Positions 52,917 to 62,456 are shown, numbered from the stretch's first letter. The stretch: DNA of 64,000 nucleotides from CBDFLS01 sp965249185 (GCA_965249185.1 CBDFLS010000001.1:372001-436000); one strand, 5' to 3'. Translations and numbers: made by a program. Notes: generated by a model not told the origin, from the letters alone.

Positions 52917-53084
52917 ATGGAAAACGTCCTATTCCTTGTACTTGGGGCAGTGCTAGTCACGGGTGGCGTAGTAGCGTATCGGGGGAGCCCCCAAGTTACT
53001 ATAAGGGCCCCTTCGGCCGCCGCCACTGCGGCTGGGGTTATCCTGTTCTTCATTGGGCTAATCAATGCCATTTCAGGAACCTAA
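52917..53084 (+). CDS. 55-aa two-helix membrane protein
   Basis: ATG 52917 follows GGAGGAGGTCACAAA, a very strong ribosome binding site. The product has two hydrophobic helices (residues 3-20 and 36-52) joined by a short polar turn with RGSPQ. It ends GLINAISGT before TAA. No family is known to me. The ribosome binding site and clean two-helix pattern support it as real. Confidence 0.65.
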   Translation: MENVLFLVLGAVLVTGGVVAYRGSPQVTIRAPSAAATAAGVILFFIGLINAISGT

Positions 53085-53355
53085 ATCCCATTCCCCTTAG
53101 GACCTCCTGTGAGTTTCGCAACAGGCTGCATCTGACTGGGCCTTCATTGGCACATAGTTGAGTATCGCCCAAGGGGCGGATAGAACAGGTTCCTGAGTCC
53201 ACTGCCTCCGGTTGGCATTGAGTTCATCCCAAGAGCAGCGTCCAAACTATCCTGCCTCCCATTGTGTCTAGCGGATAGGCCACCAACACGTGTCGATTAC
53301 TGCACACCGCGGAGTCTATCTCAATCACCAATGGCCACCAATTCCAATTGGTTTT

Positions 53356-54200
53356 GGGTATAGTCCCAAAACAGCCACCTGTGAGAGAATGGTGGCATGG
53401 GACGGAAGATTGGGTGCCCTCGATGTCAACACGCCAAGAGCTGGAGCATTCGGCGAGGTAAGAGTCGTTGTGCAGCCTGCCACTACGAGTGGGTGCCCAG
53501 GGCGCTGCCGCTTCGGTTGTCGCCAGGGGAGTGGCGGCGACTGTTGCGCTGGTTCGTCTTGGGGCAGAGTGCCGAGGTGATTGCCCAGGAGGCCCGCCTG
53601 GAGCGAAAGCGAGTCCTGCGAGCCCTGATCGTGGTGCGCCAGGCCATGGTCCGGGACGTTCCCCATGTCTTCTCCGGCGTGGTGGAGGTCGACGAGACCT
53701 ACCTGGGAGGTTCCTGGCGCAACAGGCGCCTGGCAAAGCGTGTTCAGGGCACGAAGCGGGGCCGTGGAACCACTAAGCAAGCTGTCTTTGGGATCCTGTG
53801 TCGAGGTGGCCTGGTGTGGGCGCAAGTGGTACCTAACGTGGAAGCCAAGACGCTGCTGCCGCTCCTGCACCAACGCGTGCAACGTGGCTCCATCGTCTGC
53901 TCGGACACCTTTACCAGCTACACGGGCGTCGCAGCGGGGGGCTACGTCCACCGGCTTGTGGACCACAGCCAGGCGTTCAGCGATCGGCAAGGGAGCCACG
54001 TCAACGGCTTGGAGGGCTTCTGGGGTTATCTCAAGCGGCGTCTGGCAGCCAAAGGGGGAGTCCGCCGAGAACGGCTGCCCCTCTATCTTGCTGAGTATGT
54101 CTGGCGCTACAATCATCGGCGTCTGTTGGGACCAGAACAGGTTAAGATGTTGTTCAAGCTGCTTCAAAGCTAATCCGGTGGCTAAAACGGGACTTTACCC
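53356..54200 (+). mobile_element. IS1595-family insertion sequence, copy C
   Basis: An 845-bp element flanked by the exact 8-bp repeat TTGGTTTT (53348-53355 and 54201-54208). It lies inside the tRNA-Thr element, outside the comM island. Confidence 0.93.
53397..54173 (+). CDS. IS1595-family transposase, copy C
   Basis: A 258-aa transposase identical in layout to copy A, with Met for Thr near the C-terminus (EQVKMLFKLL). Catalytic motifs VDETYLGG, CSDTFTSY and HVNGLEGFWGYL are intact. Confidence 0.92.
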   Translation: MGRKIGCPRCQHAKSWSIRRGKSRCAACHYEWVPRALPLRLSPGEWRRLLRWFVLGQSAEVIAQEARLERKRVLRALIVVRQAMVRDVPHVFSGVVEVDETYLGGSWRNRRLAKRVQGTKRGRGTTKQAVFGILCRGGLVWAQVVPNVEAKTLLPLLHQRVQRGSIVCSDTFTSYTGVAAGGYVHRLVDHSQAFSDRQGSHVNGLEGFWGYLKRRLAAKGGVRRERLPLYLAEYVWRYNHRRLLGPEQVKMLFKLLQS

Positions 54201-54309
54201 TTGGTTTTAGGGATCCAGGTGCGCGAGCGGAGAATAAGTACCACCACCAGGGACCGAGAATAGACCCCCCCATCTGGGTTGGCGCGCAAGGGCATTCATT
54301 GGAACGGGT

Positions 54310-54331
54310 TTGACGACAGTTTTGACGACAA
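54310..54331. repeat. 22-bp repeat inside the right end of the tRNA element
   Basis: Identical to the repeat at 50636, with two TTGACGACA units in direct orientation. It lies about 105 bases inside the right tRNA repeat. Confidence 0.55.
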
Positions 54332-54435
54332 CACGGGTGGCCATCCAGGGACGGCGACGAACCTCCAAGGCCAATGAAGTGTTAGAGTAGTACGCCAGCG
54401 GCTACCAGGGAACAAGGGCGAACAGGGCGATACGA

Positions 54436-54482
54436 TTTCGTAGACCGCAGGTCGACGGTTCGAATCCGTCCGGTGGCTCCAC
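54436..54482 (+). other. attR: duplicated 3' end of tRNA-Thr
   Basis: TTTCGTAGACCGCAGGTCG and the following bases copy tRNA-Thr from the anticodon loop through CCA, with one A-to-G change in the anticodon arm. There is no 5' half, so it is not a functional tRNA. Confidence 0.85.
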
Positions 54483-54517
54483 CATCCTTAGCAACGTACG
54501 TAACCAGGCAGGTGCAA

Positions 54518-54982
54518 ATGTCGCAAGTAGAAGACAAGCTCAAGCAGATGGGGTTCACGCTGGACCCTCCCGCGACGCCCCGCGCGTCACTGGTCCCCGC
54601 TCAGCGCACGGGGAACCTGATCTACCTCTCCGGCGTCGGCCCCACGAAGCCCGACGGCTCCATGGTCACGGGCAAGCTGGGAAGGGAGCTGACGGTGGAG
54701 CAGGGCTACGAGGCGGCCCGCTGCTGCGGTCTCAGCCTGCTCGCCAAGCTCAAGGCGGCCATCGGCGACCTGGACAAGGTGGTCCACTTCGTCAAGCTGC
54801 TGGGCATGGTCAACAGCGACCCCGAGTTTACCGATACGCCGGCGGTGATCAACGGCTGCTCGGAGCTGCTGCTGGAGGCCTTCGGCGAGCGAGGAAGCCA
54901 CGCCCGTTCCGCCGTGGGGGTTGCCACGCTGCCCGCGGGCATGGCGGTGGAGATCGAGGCGATCGTGGAGGTCGCGCCGTAG
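54518..54982 (+). CDS. RidA/YjgF-family protein
   Basis: A protein of about 154 aa: NLIYLSGVGPTKPDGSMVTGKLG, EAARCCGLSLLAKLKAAIGDLDKVVHFVKLLGMV, then GSHARSAVGVATLPAGMAVEIEAIVEV. The final block with the conserved Arg and Glu is typical of this imine-deaminase family. It is slightly longer than classic RidA (about 130 aa). ATG 54518 is chosen because earlier in-frame codons lie in the tRNA repeat. Confidence 0.88.
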   Translation: MSQVEDKLKQMGFTLDPPATPRASLVPAQRTGNLIYLSGVGPTKPDGSMVTGKLGRELTVEQGYEAARCCGLSLLAKLKAAIGDLDKVVHFVKLLGMVNSDPEFTDTPAVINGCSELLLEAFGERGSHARSAVGVATLPAGMAVEIEAIVEVAP

Positions 54983-55018
54983 GGAGAGTGCAAGTCCGAC
55001 CGCTAGCCTTTTATTAAG

Positions 55019-55045
55019 AAGGACCGGCCCGAAAGGCCGGTCCTT
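55019..55045. terminator. Bidirectional terminator between ridA-like and amidohydrolase genes
   Basis: AAGGACCGGCC pairs with GGCCGGTCCTT around CGAAA, between convergent genes. A short T-rich stretch lies on the minus-strand exit side (from TTATTAAG). Confidence 0.8.
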
Positions 55046-55068
55046 CCGCTACTTTCGACGAGGAAGCG

Positions 55069-56231
55069 CTACTTGAGAAACCCGTACAGCTTACCCGTGT
55101 TGTCGCGGGTGATCTTGCGACGGGTCTCCGGACTCAGGCCCTGCAGGTCGAGGTCTATCCAGTGCTTGGTATCCGGCCAAACGCCGTCGGCGTGGGGGTA
55201 GTCGGAGCCCCACATCACGTTGTCCTCGCCCACCACATGCAGCACGTCGGCGAGACCGGGCTCGCGCTGGAAGGTGGTGTGCCCCTGCCTGCGCCAGTAC
55301 TCGCTGGGCTTCATCGAGAGGTTGAACTGGCTGCCCAAGTCCTCGAACTCCAGGTCCATCCGCCGCAAGATGTAGAGGAGCCACGACACGCCGCACTCGC
55401 CCAGCACGAACTGGAAGCCGGGAAACCGCTCGACCGCCTCGGAGAAGATGAGGCTGGCGATCACCTCGGCCCCGGCGAGTTGGAAAACGGTGAGCCGCAC
55501 CGCGGAGTGCTGGGGCTCGTACTCCCGGTACATGTCGCCGTTCTCCTCGGGCATGCGTATGGCGATGCCCCTTGTGTGGAAGGAGATGGGCATCTGGCAC
55601 TCCTGGGAGGCGGCCCAGAGGGGGTCCCAGTCCCGGTGCCAGATGGGCAGCACGGACGTGGTCACCGCGAAGTCGGCGCCCCGCAGGCCCAGCTTCGCGC
55701 AACGGCGCAGCTCCCCGGCCGCGTACTCCGGGTTGTCGCTGGCGATCATCGCCAGCCCGCCGAGGCGGTCGGGGCTGTTCTTGCAGAAATCGGCCAGCCA
55801 CGAGTTATAGATCTCGTAGACCGTGTGCACCATCGCCCGGGTCTTGAGCTGCCGCTCCACGCCAAGGGGTCCGTAGATAATCTCGGCGTCGATGCCGCCC
55901 AGGTCCATATCCGACAGGCGCAGGGCAGGGATAGTCGGATGCGGCCGGCCATCGTAGAAGCCGACCTCGTGCATCCGGTCGATGTGCTTGGAGACCCCCT
56001 TCGGCGGGATGGCGTCGAGGTCGGGCGAGAAGACGTGGAGATGGGCAAGTTGAGGGGCACCACGGTCATGGCCCGCCCTCCGGCGAACCAGATGGGCCCG
56101 TCCTTCGACTCGACCACGTGGGGGACCTCGTCCCGCATGCTGGCTGGCACGTTCCTCACGAACAGGTCGGGCTCCATCCAGCGCAGGTCGATGTGGCTGT
56201 CCGAAGATATCACGGTGTAATCGCGGGCCAT
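55069..56231 (-). CDS. Amidohydrolase (PF04909) with an apparent frameshift
   Basis: Two frames together form one amidohydrolase-2 protein of about 388 aa. The 5' frame starts MARDYTVISSDSHIDLRW, whose DSHIDL is the metal-binding start of the family, and reaches MTVVPLNLP. The 3' frame takes up HLHVFSPDLDAIPP and continues with LSDMDLGGIDAEIIYG, ISFHTRG, LGECGVSWLLYILRRMD and MWGSDYPHADG, including the late metal or catalytic Asp. A one-base slip near 56040-56060 separates them. It is either a pseudogene or a sequence error. The paralogues at 57677 and 59047 are intact. Confidence 0.8.
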
Positions 56232-56447
56232 CGCTTCAGTCTCCTTACCAGTTGGGGTAGCCGGTCCGCCGTTGGGGCTCGCCAGCCCTGCTCCTACGTG
56301 TCGAGAGCGGAGGGTAGCCGCCGTCACGCGCGCTGTCAACAATCCGAGCTCCTCCGCGACGGGCGCATTGACATCCACGAAAAGCCGACCTTAGACTCCT
56401 CCCGTATCGGGACGCACCCCAGCTAGGCTAGCGGAAAGGACGAGGCG

Positions 56448-57587
56448 ATGGCGGAGACCGGAAGGTTGGCTGTCTTCAAGGGGCCCCATGAGCCATTCGA
56501 GCTCCGGTAGTACCCCTTGCCGAAGCTGGAGCCGGGGGCGATGCTCCTGAAGGTCACGGCCGCCATGATCTGCGGCACGGACCTGCACATCTGGCGGGGC
56601 GACATGGGCGCGGACTTCGGGCCGGGGGGCCGCCCAAATACCGCCAGAGCCATGGGCCACGAGATGACGGGCCGCGTCCACGGACTCGGGAAGGGGCTCA
56701 CGGCCGACTCCCTGGGCCAGCCGCTTCGGGAGGGCGACCGGGTGACCTTCGCCTACTTCTATCCGTGCCGTAAGTGCCCCACCTGCGCATCGGGCGACCT
56801 GTACGCCTATCCGCACACCGCTTTCTCCACCGCTATTCCCCTGGGAACGTACCCCTATTTCACCGGCGCTTTCGCTGACTACTACTACCTGCGCCCTGGC
56901 CATGTGGCATTCAAGCTCCCCGATGGGCTCTCCGATGAGCTGGCGGCGCCCGTGAATTGCGCCTTTAGCGAGGTGGCGTTCGGGCTGGAGAAGGCGGGCG
57001 TCAAGTTCGGCGAGCGGGTCGTCATCCAGGGGGCCGGCGGCCTGGGGCTCTACGCCACCGCCATCGCCCGGGAGCGGGGCGCCGCCAGCGTCATCGTGGT
57101 CGACGGCCAGGCGGCGCGGCTGGAGCTGGCGAAGCGCATGGGCGCCGACCAGACCATCGACCTGAACGAGCACCCCACCGCCGAGGCGCGGGTGGAGCGC
57201 GTGAAGGAGCTGACCGGCGGCCTGGGCGCCGACGTGGTGGTGGGCGTGGTTGGCTTCGCATCAGCCTTCGCCGAGGGCATCCGCATGGTCCGCAAGGAGG
57301 GCCGCCACCTGGAGATCGGCGCCATCAACTCCGCCGACACGGTCCCCATCAGCCCGTCGAGTCTCGTCTCCGGGCGGGTCACCGTTATCGGCGTGGGCAT
57401 CTACGACCCGTGGACCATCCCGAGGGTGATGGACTTCATCGTCCGCACCAAGGACCGCTACCCGTACCACGAGATCGTCTCCAACCGCTACGCGCTGGAC
57501 GAGATAGACCGGGCCTTCCAGGAGTCGGAGTGGCGCCGGGACTCGGGCGCACAGACCGCCGTGGCGCGGGCGCTCATCGCTCCGTAA
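56448..57587 (+). CDS. Zinc-type alcohol dehydrogenase with in-frame amber codon
   Basis: A medium-chain dehydrogenase/reductase. From ATG 56448 the frame reads ETGRLAVFKGPHEPFELR, then TAG (56508-56510), then YPLPKLEPG. The family normally has Glu there (ELREYPLP), so GAG to TAG explains the stop. Downstream, CGTDLHIWRGD (catalytic zinc Cys), GHEMTGRVHG, YPCRKCPTC (structural zinc, reduced), VIQGAGGLGLYATAIA (Rossmann) and VVDGQAARLELAKRMGAD are intact. Restart at TTG 56517 would give 356 aa without the first strand. It lies among amidohydrolases and likely acts in the same catabolic set. Confidence 0.82.
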
Positions 57588-57676
57588 ACACGTTGACACG
57601 CTCTGAGGGCGCTGGTACGCTCGGCCCGCTTGGTGATGTCCCAAGAAACGTGACGTCCAGCGGGAGGATGGCAGCC

Positions 57677-59029
57677 ATGGCATTGCTGGAAAAGCGCTAC
57701 CCGGTGTTCGACTGCGACGCGCACATCACCGAGCTCCCCGATATCTGGGACTACCTCTCCGAAAAGGAGAAGGAGTTGGTGAAGCCCTGGTTCTGGGCCG
57801 ATGGCATCAACGTCATCGTCAACGGCAACAAAATGGGTGTCGGCAGTTGGGCCCTGGGCCACGATCCGGCAAACAACATGGGTTTCCAGCCTGACGCCCG
57901 GCGCATACCCAATCTGTTGGAGATGAGCGGGCCGGGCATCAACAAGAAGATCATCCGCAAGCTCTATACCATGAAGCTCACGGAGGAGCAGTGCGACGAG
58001 GCCCAGCAGAAAGGGGCCAGGGAGCCCCACGCCCGCGTCGCCGACATGGACCTCCAGGGGATCGACCAGGTGGTGGTCATCCCGCTCATGATGTTCTCCA
58101 ACTTTCTGTTCGTGGAGAATTTCGATGCGGCGGTGCTGATGGCCCGGGCCTACAACGACTGGGTGTACGACTGGTGCTCGGTGGCCCCCGACCGGCTCTT
58201 CCCGGCGGCCATCCTGCCGCTCCAGAACCCGCAGCTCGCCGCCCAGGAGCTGCGGCAGGCGGCCAAGCGGGGGTTCAAGGTGGCCATGGTGCGTCCCATC
58301 GACATCCAGGGCAGGTATCCGAACACGCCGGCCTTCGAGCCCCTCTGGAGGGCCTTCGAGGAGACGGGCCTGGTGGTGGGCATGCACACGCTCACCGGCG
58401 GGTTCGCCCACAAGAAGACTCCGGGTGCGAGCTACACCCCCGGCGCATTCGTGGACCTGGCCATAAATCCACGGCAGCTCGGGGCGGCCTCCCAGACCCT
58501 CAGCTTCGCTCACGAGTCCATGGTCTGGCTGGTCAACGTGCTCCTCTCCGGCTTCCTGGAGCGCCATCCCGGCATCACTCGCATGGCCATCATGGAGTCC
58601 AACGCCTCGTGGCTCCCCATGCTGCTGGAGGAGTGCGACCGCGCCTTCCACCTCTACCGCAACGAGCGCACCCCCCGGCTCACCCGCCTGCCCAGCGAGC
58701 TCTTCCACGAGCGGTGCTTCATCGCCTTCGAGGGCGACGAGACGCCGGTCTACCGCCAGCACGGCTTCTACGAGGAGATCGGCATCTGGTCCTCGGACGT
58801 GTACCACCATGACGGCGCCGACGCCTGGACGGCGATCCGGGAGATGGAGGAGCTGGGGGTGCCGGAGGCGGCGCAGGCCAAGCTCATGGGCGCCAACGCC
58901 GGCCGCATGTACGGCATCGAGCAGAAGATATTCACCACCAACGAGCCCCAGTCCTACCACAAGCCCGACTGGTACCCCAGGACGGAGGACGTGGAGCGGG
59001 AGTACGCCGACCGGATGACGGTACGGTAG
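57677..59029 (+). CDS. Amidohydrolase (PF04909)
   Basis: A protein of about 450 aa. It starts LEKRYPVFDCDAHITE (metal-binding DxH), has ARVADMDLQGIDQVVVIP, YNDWVYDWCSVAPDRLFPAAILPLQNP, VVGMHTLTGG, MAIMESNASWLPMLLEECD (family LEGG/E-x-x-x-W type) and IWSSDVYHHDGADAW, with the late Asp. It is probably a metal-dependent decarboxylase or hydrolase of ring-cleavage-type substrates. ATG 57677 follows GGGAGG at nine bases; ATG 57668 is in frame. It is followed 17 bases later by a paralogue. Confidence 0.88.
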   Translation: MALLEKRYPVFDCDAHITELPDIWDYLSEKEKELVKPWFWADGINVIVNGNKMGVGSWALGHDPANNMGFQPDARRIPNLLEMSGPGINKKIIRKLYTMKLTEEQCDEAQQKGAREPHARVADMDLQGIDQVVVIPLMMFSNFLFVENFDAAVLMARAYNDWVYDWCSVAPDRLFPAAILPLQNPQLAAQELRQAAKRGFKVAMVRPIDIQGRYPNTPAFEPLWRAFEETGLVVGMHTLTGGFAHKKTPGASYTPGAFVDLAINPRQLGAASQTLSFAHESMVWLVNVLLSGFLERHPGITRMAIMESNASWLPMLLEECDRAFHLYRNERTPRLTRLPSELFHERCFIAFEGDETPVYRQHGFYEEIGIWSSDVYHHDGADAWTAIREMEELGVPEAAQAKLMGANAGRMYGIEQKIFTTNEPQSYHKPDWYPRTEDVEREYADRMTVR

Positions 59030-59046
59030 CCGAGGGGCCGCTGAGC

Positions 59047-60258
59047 ATGATGGCAGCGTCAAAGGAGAGCCAGCGCTACGCGGTCTTCGACGCCGATAGC
59101 CACGTGCTGGAGCCGGCGGCGCTCTGGGACAAGTTCCTGGAGCCGGCGTACCGGGTCGTCGCGCGGTCGTGCTTTTGGCACGAGCGGGACGAGCTGGGGC
59201 CTCACACCATCCTAAACGGCAGGCCGGCGCCCGAGCTGCCCAGCGCCGCCATCCCTCGATACGCCATCTGGCGGCCCGGCATGACCCCCCAGGAGATCGG
59301 CGGGCTGGACCCCAGCCAGCGGCACGAGGTCAACCCCGGGGCCAGCGACCCGCGGGCCCGGCTACGGGACATGGACGCCATGGGGGTGGACCAGGCGCTC
59401 CTCTTCCCGACCCTCTTCGCCGAGTACTACCCCCACGTGGAGAACCCCGACGTGGCCCGCGCCCTGGCCCAGGCCTACAACGACTGGGTCCTCGACTTCT
59501 GCCGGGCGGCTCCCGAGCGGCTGCACCCGGTGGCGGTCCTGCCCATGCAGGACGTCGTCTTTGCCGTGCGGGAGGCCAAGCGCGTGGCGGCCGCAGGCTT
59601 TCGCGCGGCCATGGTGCGCCCCGTCTTCTTCAACGAGCGCTTCCCGACCAGCGCTTACTACTGGCCGCTCTGGAGGGAGCTGGAGGCCCAGGGGATAGCC
59701 GTCTGTGCCCATCCGTCGGCTGGGCCCGCCGGCCAGGAGTTGGACTCCAACGCCCCCTTCGTGGAGCGGGTCGCGGCCAACCTCAGCCTGGGCCATCCCG
59801 TGGCCGAGTTCGTGGCCCCGGCCATGGACAACGCCACCTTCCTCGTCGCCATCATGGCCGAGGGGCTCATGGAGAAGTTCCCCGCTCTGCGGATGCTCTT
59901 CGCCCACTCAGGGGTGGCCTGGCTGCCCGTGGCGCTGGAGAAGGCGGAGACCTATCTCTGGCTCTCGCACCAGGAGCGCCCCGTCAGCCTCAACCCCGAG
60001 GGAATATTCCACCACAGGCGCAACCTCGTCACCTTCCCCGCCGCCGACGGCAGCGTACGCCGGATGCCCGAAGTGTTCGAGCAGGTTGGCGCATGGGGCT
60101 CCCGCTACCCCGGCCACGATACGTCGACCGCCTGGGACGCGGTCCGCGACCTGGAGGAGGGCGGCGTGCCGGCGGCGACCATCCGGAAGCTGATGGGCGG
60201 CAACGCCACCGGCGTGCTGGGCATCCAGCAGGCGCATCACCTCAAAGCGGCGCGCTAG
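59047..60258 (+). CDS. Amidohydrolase (PF04909), paralogue
   Basis: A 403-aa protein built like the previous gene: YAVFDADSHVLEP (DxH), ARLRDMDAMGVDQALLFPT, YNDWVLDFCRAAPERLHPVAVLPMQD, IAVCAHPSAG, MLFAHSGVAWLPVALEKAE and SRYPGHDTS. The spacing suggests cotranscription with 57677. Sequence divergence from its neighbour suggests a different substrate. ATG 59047 and 59050 are equally possible starts. Confidence 0.87.
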   Translation: MMAASKESQRYAVFDADSHVLEPAALWDKFLEPAYRVVARSCFWHERDELGPHTILNGRPAPELPSAAIPRYAIWRPGMTPQEIGGLDPSQRHEVNPGASDPRARLRDMDAMGVDQALLFPTLFAEYYPHVENPDVARALAQAYNDWVLDFCRAAPERLHPVAVLPMQDVVFAVREAKRVAAAGFRAAMVRPVFFNERFPTSAYYWPLWRELEAQGIAVCAHPSAGPAGQELDSNAPFVERVAANLSLGHPVAEFVAPAMDNATFLVAIMAEGLMEKFPALRMLFAHSGVAWLPVALEKAETYLWLSHQERPVSLNPEGIFHHRRNLVTFPAADGSVRRMPEVFEQVGAWGSRYPGHDTSTAWDAVRDLEEGGVPAATIRKLMGGNATGVLGIQQAHHLKAAR

Positions 60259-60266
60259 CGCCCTCT

Positions 60267-61736
60267 TTAGGCCGGGGGCTCGTGGCCGTGGACCATGGTG
60301 CCCGGGTGTGAGATGTACCACCCGAACCAATAGGAGATGATGGTCGGCAGGCGCTCCAGGACACGGGATGGGTCGTCGACGCGGACCAGCGCCTCCTCGG
60401 TGACGCGCCAGACCTCGCGCCCGGCGCCCGTGACGGTAATCTCTCCCCCTTGGACCGCTGGCAGGGACTCGAACCGGACGCCCTCGCTCAAGTAGACCCG
60501 TGGACCGCTCTGCTGGGGGTCGGTCACCACCACGAGGTTGGTCCCGCCCACTGTATCGTTCAGCACGGGCTCCGCCGCCAGGTCATCGAGGGCGTAGGCC
60601 TTGGTGAGTCCGCCAACATTCACTCCCAACACGATGGTCTTCTTGGGGAGCGTGTCGTTCTGGGGCCAAGCGGGGAACCCGATGCCGGAGGCGTTGCGGA
60701 CAGAGAAGTAGAGAGAGTTCGGGTCCGATTCCGGGAGGTATGACTCCGGCCCGTAGACGCCGGTCTCGTTGCTCAGCACCGTGGTGTCGGGGTGCATGGC
60801 CAGCCACGCGCTCCACGTGGTCAGCGTCGAGGGGAATATCTTCAGCTTAATGCCGCTGTCCGCCAGCGGACCCACCACCGGCTCCCCGGTGAACTGCCGC
60901 CACAGCGAGAAGGTCACGCGGTCGTACATCACCTTGTTGCTGTGGTAGAGCAGCCCAGAGGTGCCGAACTGCACCGGCTCATCGCTTATCTCGGGGACCC
61001 TTGTGGAATACACGATTCCAGAGCCGCAGAGTGTTCAGTAGGCCAAGGCGAAAGGCTCGCCCCCCAGCGAGTCGTTGGCCATTTCGTGGGGGTTCATGAC
61101 GCGGAGGGGGTACGCCCGGTGCTCGCCGTTGATGGAGACGCCGAAGACCCGGTCGGAGTCGTTCAGGTAGGTTGCCTCGGCCGGAGCTATGTGCGGAGGG
61201 AAGATCAGGTCGGGAATGCCGTCGCGGCGCACGCCGCCCCACACGATCTCCTCCAGCCGGATGCGGTGCTTGATGCCCTTATGGAAAAAGGCCTCTATGT
61301 TCGCGTCCACCAAGCCGTACAGCGCACCCTTCCATGCAGCGTACTCCGGGGGCCCCTCCACCTCCGGGTGCTCCGATAGCCAGTAGAACCAGTCGTTCAG
61401 ATTGCCTTGGGGATCGCCGTCCGTGAGCGCTCGGAGGGCCGCGGTCGCCGCTATCAACTGCTCGGCGCTCAGCGTGGCGCGAGAGAACCAGAGGTCCAGC
61501 AGCACCGGGACGAAGGTGGTATCCCCCGTCTCGACCATCTGGTTCACGTGGCGGAAGTCAGCGAACAGGTAGCTGACCGTTCCCGCCCACATCAGGTGGT
61601 CCGGGTCGTAGGCAAGGGCCGGCGTGGGTGTCGGCGTGGCCGTGGGCTCGCCGCCGGAGCAGGCGGCCAGCAGTGTCGCCGCCGCCACCGCCAGCGGAAC
61701 GGCCAACAACCGTTTCCCGAACCTGCTTGCCCGCAT
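60267..61736 (-). CDS. DUF3179 lipoprotein with in-frame UGA at a conserved Cys
   Basis: The upstream frame (61035-61736) begins with a lipoprotein signal ending LLAACSGG, then HRIRLEEIVWGGVRRDGIPDL, SDRVFGVSINGEHRAYPLRVMNPHEMAND and GGEPFALAY. A UGA follows (61035-61037), then TLCGSGIVYSTRV and the rest (QFGTSGLLYHSNKVMYDR, ESYLPESDPNSLYFS). DUF3179 proteins normally read TYCPLCGS here, so UGA replaces the first Cys. A six-bp hairpin TGGAAT/ATTCCA with loop CGTGT begins 14 bases after UGA. Reading through gives about 489 aa, a normal length. It could encode selenocysteine or be a TGC-to-TGA mutation. Confidence 0.8.
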
Positions 61737-61876
61737 CGGCGCCTGCTCCGCTCGCTCTCAAGAATGCGGCGACGAGACCGGTCTCTCTAAGCACACTACG
61801 CCGGCGCTCGAAGAACGGATGACATTCGACGCGCCGCACACCGGCCATGGGAGCCGAGGTCAGGGGGCCGGACTGG

Positions 61877-62272
61877 CTACAGGGCGGCCACGCCCGCCAG
61901 ACACGCCTCCTCGTCCTTTTCGGACGGTGCGCCGCTGCCGCCGACCGCTCCCACCAACTCGCCGTCCTTGCGGATGGGCACGGCGCCCTGGTGGGGAATC
62001 AGACGTCCGCCCTCCATCATGATGAGGGATCGGATGACCGCGTTGTCGGCCCCGGCCATCTCTCCGCTCGGCCGGCCGAAGGAGGCCGAGGCGAACGCCT
62101 TGCCCTGGGACACGGGCCCGGTCCTCCATGGCGAGCCGTCCATGCGAATCATGGCGATCAGGTCGCCGCGCGGGTCCACCACCGAGATGGAGAGCTTGAT
62201 GCCCAGCTCCTCGGCCTTGGCCTTCGCCGCCTGCAAGATCCGCTCCGCCTCCGTCAGCGTCAATGTAGCCAT
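61877..62272 (-). CDS. GlcG/HbpS-family protein
   Basis: A protein of about 131 aa: LTEAERILQAAKAKAEELGIKLSISVVDPRGDLIAMIRMDG, SQGKAFASASFGRPSGEM, then GGRLIPHQGAVPIRKDGELVGAVGGSGA. All blocks of the family are present. Members bind heme or cobalamin-like ligands or have no known role. ATG 62272 is preferred over 62281. It diverges from the next gene. Confidence 0.87.
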   Translation of the reverse strand: MATLTLTEAERILQAAKAKAEELGIKLSISVVDPRGDLIAMIRMDGSPWRTGPVSQGKAFASASFGRPSGEMAGADNAVIRSLIMMEGGRLIPHQGAVPIRKDGELVGAVGGSGAPSEKDEEACLAGVAAL

Positions 62273-62456
62273 CCGGTCCACCTCCTGAGGTCCTCGTCTT
62301 AACCGCTCGTCTTAACAACGTGAGGGGGGCGGGCCGCGCCAAAGGCTCCTTCCCACCCGCCGATTGCGAGAGCCTACCACATTTCTCCAGCCCCCGGCCC
62401 ACGAGCTTCCTTGTGAGGGCCCGTAGCGGCTGCTAGAATGACGACGTGGCTACAAC

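Larger units (their letters stand above)
50532..54482. mobile_element. tRNA-Thr-integrated element of about 3.9 kb without integrase
   Basis: A 47-bp direct repeat of the tRNA 3' part (50532-50578 and 54436-54482, one mismatch) bounds the region. Inside each end lies the 22-bp repeat listed separately at 50636 and 54310. The contents are more AT-rich than the flanks. This is the usual layout after tyrosine-integrase insertion in a tRNA gene, but no integrase is seen, so the element is either deleted or mobilised in trans. Confidence 0.75.
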
